Part shown: piece by piece, positions 51,291 to 58,712 of the stretch
Numbering within the stretch: position 1 is the stretch's first letter
How the letters are laid out: the number at the start of each line of letters is the position of its first letter
Source: Streptomyces sp. Ru62
GTDB taxonomy: Bacteria; Actinomycetota; Actinomycetes; Streptomycetales; Streptomycetaceae
DNA length: 64,000 bases
Direction of reading: 5' to 3'
Assembly (NCBI RefSeq): GCF_002920615.1
Contig: NZ_PQSU01000008.1
Coordinates: 1 to 64,000, forward strand
The notes under the pieces: generated by a model
Told to the model about the DNA's origin: nothing
Databases searched by the model: none
Seen by the model: the letters and a program-made list of their open reading frames with translations, nothing else
Made by a program: the position numbers and the translations under genes

Positions 51291-52207
51291 CCGCGGAGCC
51301 CCGCCCCACCCGCCCCGACCGCCTCGAACTCGGTGAGGGCATCCGCTGGACCGGCACCGGGATCGTCCTCGTGGACCTCCTCGCCGGTCGCCTCCTCGCG
51401 GCCCCCGACGACCCCACGGCCCCGCTGCGGACCGTCGCGCACCTCCCGGTTCCGCTGGGGGCCGTCGCCCCGGTGGCCGGTCACCCGGGCACCTGGATCG
51501 CGGCCGCGGGAACCGGCATCTGCCTCCTGCGCCCCGACGGTGCCACCAACTGGCTGGCCCGCCCCGAGGACGGCTCGGCGCCGCGCACGCGCATGAACGA
51601 CGCCGTGGCCGACCCCTCGGGCCGCTTCTGGGCGGGCAGCATGGGCTACGACGCCGACGAGGACGCAGGTGCCCTCTACCGCGTCGATCACGACGGCACG
51701 GTCGAACGCGTCCTGGAGGGGATCACCGTGCCCAACGGCCCGGTGTTCACTCCGGACGGGCGCTCGATGTACCTGGCCGACAGCGCCCGGGGCGTCGTCC
51801 GCCGTTATCCGGTGGACCCCGTGACCGCCCGGCTCGGCAGCCCCGAGGTGTTCGTCACGGTGGACGACGGCAGCCCCGACGGGATGGCGATCGACGCGGA
51901 GGGCGCCGTGTGGATCGCCGTCTGGGGCAGCGGAACGGTACGCCGTCACCTTCCCGACGGCACGCTGGACCGCACCCTGCGGCTGCCCGCGAGCCGGCCG
52001 GCCGGCGTGTGCCTCGAAGCAGACGTCCTGCACATCACCACCGCTCGGCTGGGCCTGTACCCGCCCGGGCCCCACGACGGCGCCGTGTTCAGCGTCCGGG
52101 TCGAGGTGCCGGGCAGCCCGGCCGCGCCCTATCGGCCGACCGCCTCCGCCGTCCCGGCGCCACCGGCGGTGGCCGGGGGCGAAGCCTCCGGGAGGGGACC
52201 CGCATGA
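51287..52207 (+). CDS. SMP-30/gluconolactonase family protein, candidate galactonolactonase
   Basis: 306 residues from GTG 51287, overlapping the aldolase stop. SMP-30 beta-propeller motifs: LGEGIRWTGTG (metal-binding Glu), RMNDAVADPSGRFWAGSMGY (Asn and Asp), TVPNGPVFTPDGRSMYLADS (Asn-Gly and Asp) and DDGSPDGMAIDAEGAVWIA. It would hydrolyse galactonolactone formed by the dehydrogenase to galactonate. It overlaps the kinase start (ATGA). Confidence 0.92.
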   Translation: MTAEPRPTRPDRLELGEGIRWTGTGIVLVDLLAGRLLAAPDDPTAPLRTVAHLPVPLGAVAPVAGHPGTWIAAAGTGICLLRPDGATNWLARPEDGSAPRTRMNDAVADPSGRFWAGSMGYDADEDAGALYRVDHDGTVERVLEGITVPNGPVFTPDGRSMYLADSARGVVRRYPVDPVTARLGSPEVFVTVDDGSPDGMAIDAEGAVWIAVWGSGTVRRHLPDGTLDRTLRLPASRPAGVCLEADVLHITTARLGLYPPGPHDGAVFSVRVEVPGSPAAPYRPTASAVPAPPAVAGGEASGRGPA

Positions 52208-53220
52208 CCGGTGCCGCGACGGAAACCCTGACGGGACAGCCGTGGCGCCCCGCCGCCGGGCGCGTGGTGTGCGTCGGCGAGACGATGGCGGCCTTGGTGC
52301 CCGATCCGCCGGAACCACTGGAGCGGGCCGGCCGGTTGAGCCTGTCGGTGGCGGGCGCCGAGTCCAACGTGGCCATGTACCTGGCCGACCACGGCGTCCC
52401 GGTCGCCTGGCTGTCGGCGCTGGGGGACGACCCCCTGGGCAGACGAGTCCGCGCCACGGTGTCCGCCGCGGGGGTCGACGTCTCGCACGTCCGCACCGAC
52501 CCCCGCCACCCCACCGGTCTCCTGGTGAAGAGCCCGGGCTCTACCGGCACACGCGTGCACTACTACAGAACCGGTTCGGCGGCTTCCGCGCTCGGCCCGG
52601 AACTGCTGGCCGAAGAGCCCGTGCGCTCGGCGGCCCTGCTGCACTTCACCGGCATCACCCCGGCCCTGTCGCCCTCCTGCCGGGAACTGGTCACGAAGGC
52701 CCTGGCCACCCCCGCGGACGCGCGCTCCCACGCGGTCAGCTTCGACGTCAACCACCGCCCCGCCCTGTGGCCCGACGGCACCGCGGCCACCGTGCTGCGC
52801 CGGCTGGCCGACCGGGCCGACATCGTCTTCGTCGGCCTCGACGAGGCGCAGGGCCTGTGGGGCGAGGACCTCACGGTCACCGGCGTACGGCACCTGCTGC
52901 CGCATCCCCGCGTCCTCGTGGTAAAGGACGGGGCCCGCGCCGCCACCGCCGTCACCGACCACGGCGTCCACACCGTGCCGGCGCTGCGGACGGCAGTGGT
53001 CGAACCCGTGGGCGCGGGTGACGCCTTCGCCGCGGGCTTCCTCGCGGGCCTGCTGCGGAGCCTCACGACGGCACAGGCGCTCCGGCTGGGACACATCACG
53101 GCGGTGTCGGCGCTGCGGGTGCCAGGAGACCACGGCCCACTGCCCCCTCCGGCCCGCATCGAACGGCTCCTCGCCCTGCCCGACCCGGAGTGGGAGGCAC
53201 TCGGCCAGGCGCCGGATTGA
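52204..53220 (+). CDS. PfkB family carbohydrate kinase, candidate 2-keto-3-deoxygalactonate kinase
   Basis: 338 residues from ATG 52204, overlapping the lactonase by 4 bp; the frame extends upstream only as a shadow. PfkB signatures: SLSVAGAESNVAMYLADHG, VSFDVNHRPALWPD, VLVVKDGARAATAV and VEPVGAGDAFAAGFLAGLL (GAGD anion hole with catalytic Asp). In context it phosphorylates KDGal to KDPGal for the aldolase. Closest relatives are KDG kinases, so it may also accept KDG. Last gene of the operon. Confidence 0.92.
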   Translation: MTGAATETLTGQPWRPAAGRVVCVGETMAALVPDPPEPLERAGRLSLSVAGAESNVAMYLADHGVPVAWLSALGDDPLGRRVRATVSAAGVDVSHVRTDPRHPTGLLVKSPGSTGTRVHYYRTGSAASALGPELLAEEPVRSAALLHFTGITPALSPSCRELVTKALATPADARSHAVSFDVNHRPALWPDGTAATVLRRLADRADIVFVGLDEAQGLWGEDLTVTGVRHLLPHPRVLVVKDGARAATAVTDHGVHTVPALRTAVVEPVGAGDAFAAGFLAGLLRSLTTAQALRLGHITAVSALRVPGDHGPLPPPARIERLLALPDPEWEALGQAPD

Positions 53221-53661
53221 AACCCCTCCGGACGCATCAGCGTGGGCCCGAGCGTGGTGGCGACGGCGGTCCCGGTGTGTCCTGGTCCGCGGGCCGCTGC
53301 GGGAGCCGGGGACCAGGCGCCGCTCGCCGCCCGGTTCGCGGAGCCCGCACACCGTCGGCAGCGTGCCCGCGGTGTTGGCCGACGACGCCCACGACGGCCG
53401 CGTCCACCGGCTCGCCACGGTCCGCGTGTACCCCTCGTACACCGCGGGCCCGGCGACCAGCGTCAGCACGGGCGGCGTCACCGCCTGCGCCACCCCGCCT
53501 CCGGACAGCAGCGGCGCCGGGACCGCCACGACCACCGCACGGGCAGGCGGCGAGGCCCGCCGCGCGGGGCAGGCCGTGCCATCCGGCCGGGGAATCCGGG
53601 TATACACCCCTGGACAGTGACAAACACGTACGTATGGTCGCTGCCCGTTCCGGGAGGCACG
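53221..53661. other. Gap between the galactonate operon and the P450 gene
   Basis: 441 bp without a supported gene. One minus-strand frame has a short hydrophobic, protein-like stretch (about 53420-53570), possibly a decayed gene, but no start or family is recognisable. The right end holds the P450 promoter. Confidence 0.4.
53611..53638 (+). promoter_or_regulatory. Candidate promoter with palindrome in the spacer, before the P450 gene
   Basis: TGGACA (53611-53616) and TATGGT (53633-53638) are 16 bp apart. The palindrome ACGTACGT (53626-53633) lies between them and touches the -10 box, a good repressor position. The P450 start codon is 24 bp downstream. Confidence 0.45.
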
Positions 53662-54888
53662 ATGAGCCAGCAGCCAGCCCTTCTCCCGTACGCCGACCCG
53701 GCCTTCGTGGCGGATCCCTTCCCCCTCTACCGACGACTGCGCGAGGAAGGCCCCGTCCGCCGCGCGATCATCGCCGGCGGCCTGGACGCCTGGCTGGTCA
53801 CCCGTTACGAGGACGGACTCGCCGCCCTGTCCGACCCGAGGCTGAGCAGCGACGTCCGTGACGCCTCGGATCCCCGCCTCATCGAACAGCTGCCCGAGTT
53901 CGAGCGGGAGTCGATGGTGAGCACCATGCTCCGCTCCGACCCGCCCGACCACACCCGGCTGCGCCGCCTGGTGTCGAAGGCGTTCACGGCACGCCGGGTC
54001 GCCGGGCTGCGGCCCCGGATCCAGGAGATCACCGACCGGCTCCTCGACGCGGTCGTCCCGGCTGGCCGGGCGGAACTCGTGGCGGACTTCGCGCTGCCGC
54101 TGCCGGTCACCGTCATCAGCGAGCTGCTGGGCGTGCCGGTGGACGACAGGTACGACTTCCAGCGGTGGACCGACGCCATGCTGGTACGCGGGGAGAAGAT
54201 GCCCGACTCGGCCGTGGTCGACGAGGCGTGGCACCAGATGCGCGCCTACGTGACGAAACACCTCGAAGCCAAGCGCGCCCGGCCCGGGGACGACCTCCTC
54301 AGCGCGCTGATCGATGCCCACGACCAGGAGCAGCGGCTGAGCCACGACGAGCTGATCGCGATGACGTTCCTGCTGCTGGTGGCGGGCTACATCACGACGG
54401 TCAACCTGATCGCCGGCGGCATCGCCGCGCTGCTCGCCCACCCCGGCCAGCTCACCCTCCTGCGGGATCGCCCGGAACTGCTGCCGGACGCGATCGAGGA
54501 GTTCCTGCGCTACGACGGCCCGGTCAGCCCGGGCATCGCCCGTTTCGCACGGGAGGACGTCGAGATCGCCGGCGTGACCGTCCCACGCGGCGCGACCGTG
54601 CTCATCGCGTCCGCGATCGCCGACCGCGACCCGGCACGGTTCCCGGAGCCCGACCGGCTGGACATCACCCGGCGGGACAACGCCCACCTGGCCTTCGGGC
54701 ACGGCATCCACTACTGCCTGGGCGCGCCGCTGGCCCGGCTGGAGGGCCAGGTCGCCATCGGAACGGTGCTGCGCCGCCTGCCGGACCTGGCCCTGGCCGT
54801 GCCGCCGGCGGAGCTCACCTGGCGCCCCGGCGGACTCCGCGGCCCGGCGCGGCTGCCCGTCACGTTCACCCCCGGCCGGCTGAGCTGA
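53662..54888 (+). CDS. Cytochrome P450
   Basis: 408 residues from ATG 53662 after GGGAGG. Heme-binding loop FGHGIHYCLG with the ligand Cys352, ExxR in EEFLRYDG, and I-helix VAGYITTVN. The usual acidic residue of the AGxET pair is replaced by Ile244, though Thr245 and Thr246 remain; this affects proton delivery in oxygen activation. A soluble class I bacterial P450; no ferredoxin or biosynthetic cluster adjoins it, so substrate is unknown. A hairpin follows. Confidence 0.95.
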   Translation: MSQQPALLPYADPAFVADPFPLYRRLREEGPVRRAIIAGGLDAWLVTRYEDGLAALSDPRLSSDVRDASDPRLIEQLPEFERESMVSTMLRSDPPDHTRLRRLVSKAFTARRVAGLRPRIQEITDRLLDAVVPAGRAELVADFALPLPVTVISELLGVPVDDRYDFQRWTDAMLVRGEKMPDSAVVDEAWHQMRAYVTKHLEAKRARPGDDLLSALIDAHDQEQRLSHDELIAMTFLLLVAGYITTVNLIAGGIAALLAHPGQLTLLRDRPELLPDAIEEFLRYDGPVSPGIARFAREDVEIAGVTVPRGATVLIASAIADRDPARFPEPDRLDITRRDNAHLAFGHGIHYCLGAPLARLEGQVAIGTVLRRLPDLALAVPPAELTWRPGGLRGPARLPVTFTPGRLS

Positions 54889-54924
54889 GCACCGCCGGTC
54901 GCTCCCGTCCACCATGGTCGCCCC

Positions 54925-54961
54925 GAGGCCGATGGCCCGGCTGGACGGCCCCATCGGCCTC
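54925..54961 (+). terminator. Hairpin terminator after the P450 gene
   Basis: GAGGCCGATGG (54925-54935) pairs perfectly with CCATCGGCCTC (54951-54961), with an inner CCG/CGG pair, 36 nt after the stop. Confidence 0.7.
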
Positions 54962-55026
54962 ATGCCCCGTGGCCGTCACGACCTACGGTGGACACGGGAT
55001 CACCCGAAGCGACGGGAGAGGACCAG

Positions 55027-56040
55027 GTGGAGATCATCGCGTACGGCGTCCTCGCCGACGAGGAGCCCCTGCTGCGAGAGGCGTTCGACAAGGCCTTCGC
55101 CGACCGTCACGAGCTGCGGTGTCTGGGGCTCTTCCTGGACCGGGACACCGTGCCGACCGCGCTCGGCCACGAGGTGGTGATCAGCGGCGTCAACGACACC
55201 CTGGACGCCGAGGTGCTGCGTGCCCTGGCCGAGGGCGGCACCAGGATGATCGCTCAGCGGTCCACCGGGTACAACAACATCGACCTCGGCACCGCCCGGG
55301 AAATCGGCCTGTCGGTGGCCCGGGTCTCGTACTACTCGCCGTACTCGGTGGCCGAGTTCGCCTGGACCCTCGCGCTCGCGGTCGACCGCCGGATCGTCCG
55401 GGCCGTGCAGCGCACCCGGGAGTTCGACTTCCGGCTCGACGGGCTCATGGGCCGGGACCTGCGTGGCCGCACGGCGGGGGTGGTGGGTACCGGGAAGATC
55501 GGCACCGCGTTCGCGCGGATCGCCCACGGCTTCGGCATGCGGCTGCTCGGCTGGGACATCGCCGAGCATCCCGACTGCCTCGCCCTCGGCATGGAGTACG
55601 TGCCACGGGAGCGGCTGTTCGCCGAGGCGGACCTGGTCAGCCTGCACGTGCCCCTGCTGCCCGACACCCACCACCTCGTCGGCGCCGAGGCCCTGGCGCT
55701 GATGAAGGACGACGCCCTCCTGATCAACTCCAGCCGGGGCGGTCTCGTGGACACCGACGCCCTCCTGGAAGCCCTGCGCGCGGGGCGGCTGAGCGGCGTC
55801 GGGCTCGACGTGTACGAGGAGGAGGCCGGCGTGTTCTTCCTGGACAAGTCGCTGGAGGTCATGACCGACGAACGCCTCGCGAGGCTGATGACCTTCAGCA
55901 ACGTGCTGGTCACCTCGCACCAGGCGTACTTCACCAGGGACGCCGTCGGCCAGATCGCCGAGACCACGGTGGCCAACATCGAGGACTACCTCGCGGGCCG
56001 GACCAGTGACAACACTCTGGTACGGCCCGTGACGGCGTGA
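55027..56040 (+). CDS. D-2-hydroxyacid dehydrogenase (D-lactate dehydrogenase-like)
   Basis: 337 residues from GTG 55027 behind GGGAGAGGA. NAD-binding motif GVVGTGKIGTAFARIAHGFGMR (Gly-x-Gly-x-x-Gly), RSTGYNNIDLG (substrate Arg region), INSSRGGLVDTDALLEAL and the C-terminal catalytic His in TSHQAYFTRDA. VYEEEAGVFFLDKS is typical of fermentative D-lactate dehydrogenases, so pyruvate/D-lactate is the likely reaction. Transcribed alone; a hairpin follows. Confidence 0.94.
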   Translation: MEIIAYGVLADEEPLLREAFDKAFADRHELRCLGLFLDRDTVPTALGHEVVISGVNDTLDAEVLRALAEGGTRMIAQRSTGYNNIDLGTAREIGLSVARVSYYSPYSVAEFAWTLALAVDRRIVRAVQRTREFDFRLDGLMGRDLRGRTAGVVGTGKIGTAFARIAHGFGMRLLGWDIAEHPDCLALGMEYVPRERLFAEADLVSLHVPLLPDTHHLVGAEALALMKDDALLINSSRGGLVDTDALLEALRAGRLSGVGLDVYEEEAGVFFLDKSLEVMTDERLARLMTFSNVLVTSHQAYFTRDAVGQIAETTVANIEDYLAGRTSDNTLVRPVTA

Positions 56041-56441
56041 CACGCGGTCTCGTGCGCGGATTTGGCCCCCGCTGGTCCGCCGCCCCGGGAGTGGCGGACC
56101 AGCGCCTGCGAAGGCGCCGTCGCGGGGTAAACGGAACCTACGCTTCCAGTCGTTCGCGACGGAAGACCTGGGGATGTGGTCCGCCTCACACCGGCCTGGT
56201 TGACCCGTCGGCGACGCGCTGACCAGCGGAGACGTACGGGATCACGGCGGGCCCGGCGTGGCAGGACACCGCTCGTCCCACTATCTGGGCGAGCACGGCG
56301 TCCCGTACTCGCCGCCGTCGAACGTGCAGCGCGAACACTGCGGTCGCACGGTCGACGCGCGCGTAGGCTCTGGACGCGCACGGTCGACCAGGGCGGCGTC
56401 GGGCCGGTGCCCGAGGGGTTGGACGAGGGGAGCGTTCCACG
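56041..56441. other. Intergenic region, no gene seen
   Basis: About 400 bp. Apart from the terminator at its left end, no coding region or clear promoter is recognised. The acetyltransferase ribosome binding site (GAGGGGAG) lies near its right end. Confidence 0.45.
56071..56103 (+). terminator. Hairpin terminator after the D-2-hydroxyacid dehydrogenase
   Basis: GCTGGTCCGCC and GGCGGACCAGC form a perfect 11-bp stem with an 11-nt loop, 30 nt after the stop. Confidence 0.75.
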
Positions 56442-57095
56442 GTGACGCAGGCTCACGAGGAAGAAGTGCTGGACCGGATCGCCAGGGGGCTGGTCTACAC
56501 GGAGTCGGAAGCGGCCTTCCAGGCCCCTCGGCGCCGCACGGAGGAGATCTTCGAGTACAACCACACACCACCGAGCCAAGCGGAGAGGCGCCGCGCGCTG
56601 CTCGTCGCGATCTTCGGCTCGGTCGGTGAACGCACGGTGCTGCTGCCGCCGTTCCACGCCGGGTTCGGCAGCAACGTCCACATAGGCGACGACTTCTTCG
56701 GGAACGTGAACCTCACCTTCGTCGACGACGTGGACATCCGCATCGGCGACGGCGTCATGATCGCGCCCAGCGTCACCCTGACCACGACGGGACACCCGGT
56801 GCACCCCTCGCGACGTGCCGACTTCGGCCGGTTCTCGGAGCCGATCGTGATCGAGGACAAGGTCTGGATCGGCAGCAACGCGGTGGTCCTGCCGGGTGTC
56901 CGCATCGGATACGGCTCGGTCATCGGCGCGGGCAGCGTCGTCAGCCGCGACATCCCCCCGATGACCGTCGCGGTCGGAACGCCGTGCCGGGTGGTCCGCC
57001 CCATCACGGAGGAGGACCTCACCACACGCACGACCGGGCATCGGTCCGCCGCCGGGTGCCATCCCGGGACGGACGGCCGTTCTCATCTCCCGTAG
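56442..57095 (+). CDS. Sugar O-acetyltransferase (maltose/galactoside acetyltransferase family)
   Basis: 217 residues from GTG 56442. An N-terminal helical cap (EEVLDRIARGLVYTE) is followed by a left-handed beta-helix of hexapeptide repeats (FGSNVHIGDDFFGNVNLTFVDD; IRIGDGVMIAPSVTL) with the catalytic His in TTTGHPVHP. It transfers acetyl from acetyl-CoA to a sugar. The Thr/Arg/Pro-rich C-terminal extension is unusual. Its 3' end overlaps the convergent next gene by 13 bp. Confidence 0.93.
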   Translation: MTQAHEEEVLDRIARGLVYTESEAAFQAPRRRTEEIFEYNHTPPSQAERRRALLVAIFGSVGERTVLLPPFHAGFGSNVHIGDDFFGNVNLTFVDDVDIRIGDGVMIAPSVTLTTTGHPVHPSRRADFGRFSEPIVIEDKVWIGSNAVVLPGVRIGYGSVIGAGSVVSRDIPPMTVAVGTPCRVVRPITEEDLTTRTTGHRSAAGCHPGTDGRSHLP

Positions 57096-57616
57096 GAGCT
57101 CCCCCGGCGCAGGGGCCCCACGTCGGCGTGGCGGCCGGGGCGCAGGGCGGCGTGACGTCGGCCCGGACCGGGACCGTCGCCGGCCGCGAGCCGGTCCGCG
57201 ACGGCTCCGGTGACGAAGGCGTAGACGGTCTTGTGCAGGACGTCGAGCACGAGTTCTGTGCGGGGCCAGGTGGCGGGCGGAGCGCCCACACCGGTGGCGT
57301 TCTCCAGGATCTGGTCGTTGGTGAGGCGCACGACGGCGAACTTGGCGGAGGCGAGCGGTCCGCGCAGACCGGCCTGTGCCATGACCGAGCGCAGCACGCC
57401 GAGCGCGGCGGCCTGGCCGTAGTGCATGGCCCAGTTGACCGGCAGCGGCTGTCTGCCGGGGCGCTCCGGCAGGCCGGTCAGGCGCTGGAGCACGCGCGCG
57501 GGCACATGGGAATCGGGCCGGCCGGTGAGGGCCTGCTCGGCCTTCTCCCCGAGAGTCATCACGACCCCACCGGCGATACCGGCGAGCGAGCCCTGCCACA
57601 GCGCGCGCCTGATCAT
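57083..57616 (-). CDS. Membrane-associated hypothetical protein
   Basis: Start set at ATG 57616 (MIRRALWQGSLAGIAGGVVMTLG), where a hydrophobic helix begins; a GTG at 57649 is an alternative, but it would lie within a putative promoter. About 177 residues. Two weakly hydrophobic helices (residues 5-25, 60-80) and a glycine/arginine-rich tail. It resembles DUF1440-like membrane proteins, but no function is established. Convergent overlap with the acetyltransferase. Confidence 0.7.
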   Translation of the reverse strand: MIRRALWQGSLAGIAGGVVMTLGEKAEQALTGRPDSHVPARVLQRLTGLPERPGRQPLPVNWAMHYGQAAALGVLRSVMAQAGLRGPLASAKFAVVRLTNDQILENATGVGAPPATWPRTELVLDVLHKTVYAFVTGAVADRLAAGDGPGPGRRHAALRPGRHADVGPLRRGSSYGR

Positions 57617-57626
57617 GCCCTGACGA

Positions 57627-57651
57627 GTACCCGGGGGCACCGCGCTCACCC
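57627..57651 (-). promoter_or_regulatory. Possible sigma-B-like promoter for the hypothetical membrane protein
   Basis: On the minus strand GGGT (57651-57648), N15 and GGGTAC (57632-57627) fit the loose sigma-B consensus. The start codon at 57616 would then be nearly leaderless. The -35 requirement is weak (GNNT), so this is tentative. Confidence 0.3.
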
Positions 57652-57920
57652 ACCCGGAGCGGCCGGCCGACCGCTCCGCCCGGGAACGGGATCGTCAGGA
57701 CGTCCGCCGCCCGCCCGCGTGACCGGTCCGGCTCCCCGTCCCCCGTACGGCCCGGCGCAGGACGGCGAGGCGGCGGGCGAGCCCCGGGCCGTGTCCGGCG
57801 ACACCGGCTCCGGCGGGATCGGCTCGGTCACGGGATCCCGCACCACCGGCTGCCACCCGGCGCGACCCCGAGCGTGTCGCGCGGTGCTCCCGGCCGTCTC
57901 GCGCAGCGGTCCCGGCGGGA

Positions 57921-58712
57921 TCACGGCGGCGGGAGCCGGAACAGCTCGTACGCGTCGACCGTCCGGAAGCCCATGCGGCGGTACAGCCCGACGCCGAGGC
58001 TGCCGGCCTGAAGCGTGCCGGTCCGCAGACCGCGTTCCCGGCCGGCGCGCAGGGCCGCGGCGGTGAGGGCCGTTCCGATGCCCTGGCGGCGGTGGTCTTC
58101 GGCGGTGGTGACCACGTAGACGCCCGCGACACCGTGTGCGGCGAACATGAGGGCGGTGCCCACGGGCTCCCCGTGGAGGCGCCCCGTGAAGCGGACGAGA
58201 GCGGGGGCATCGGGCCTGGTGGCCTCGCAGCGCACGAGGCCGTCCAGCAGATCGGCGGCGAAGCCGAAGGAGGCGCTGTACACGCGCACCCACTCGGTGA
58301 GGGCGTCCGTGCCGTCGACGGTTTCGACCTCCAGGCCCGGAGGGCCGCTGACGTCGGGGAGCCGGTCGGTGCCGACAGCCATGATCGGCATGGAGCCGAC
58401 CAGGGTCGCGCCGTGGCCGACGAGCCGGTCACGGACCCCGGGGGCACTGTCCGGGCCGACCCACCACAGCCACGGCACCCCGGCCAGGGCGCGGGTGGCG
58501 CGCTCGACGCACGGGCCGATCCGGTCGCCGGCACGCAGGCGCAGCACCGCGTTGAGCGAGGGATGGGCCACTCCGCTGCGGTAGTAGGTCAGGCGGTCGT
58601 CCTGCCGGTCCTGTGCGCCCCAGCCGAGCCAGTAGTCCCGGCAGTTGGCCAGCAGTGCCTGGACGGAGGGGGTCGCGTGCGCTGTGCTGCCACGTGTGTT
58701 CATGTCACTCAC
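57921..58712 (-). CDS. GNAT family N-acetyltransferase
   Basis: 263 residues. GTG 58712 overlaps the upstream phosphatase stop by 8 bp, and ATG 58703 lies 1 nt after it; either way translation is coupled. The C-terminal GNAT fold is clear: GVYVVTTAEDHRRQGIGTALTAAALRAGRERG with the acetyl-CoA loop RRQGIG, and LYRRMGFRTV at the end. The N-terminal half is a divergent GNAT-like domain. Acceptor unknown. Being coupled to a signalling phosphatase is unusual. Confidence 0.9.
   Translation of the reverse strand: MSDMNTRGSTAHATPSVQALLANCRDYWLGWGAQDRQDDRLTYYRSGVAHPSLNAVLRLRAGDRIGPCVERATRALAGVPWLWWVGPDSAPGVRDRLVGHGATLVGSMPIMAVGTDRLPDVSGPPGLEVETVDGTDALTEWVRVYSASFGFAADLLDGLVRCEATRPDAPALVRFTGRLHGEPVGTALMFAAHGVAGVYVVTTAEDHRRQGIGTALTAAALRAGRERGLRTGTLQAGSLGVGLYRRMGFRTVDAYELFRLPPP

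Noticed and set aside
52129..54963. 944-codon minus-strand frame across the kinase and P450 genes
   Set aside because: Overlaps two certain genes; only a short hydrophobic stretch in the gap looks protein-like, insufficient for a gene call.
53221..55000. P450 plus neighbours considered as a biosynthetic gene cluster
   Set aside because: No synthase, ferredoxin, tailoring or resistance genes are nearby; surrounding genes are primary metabolism.
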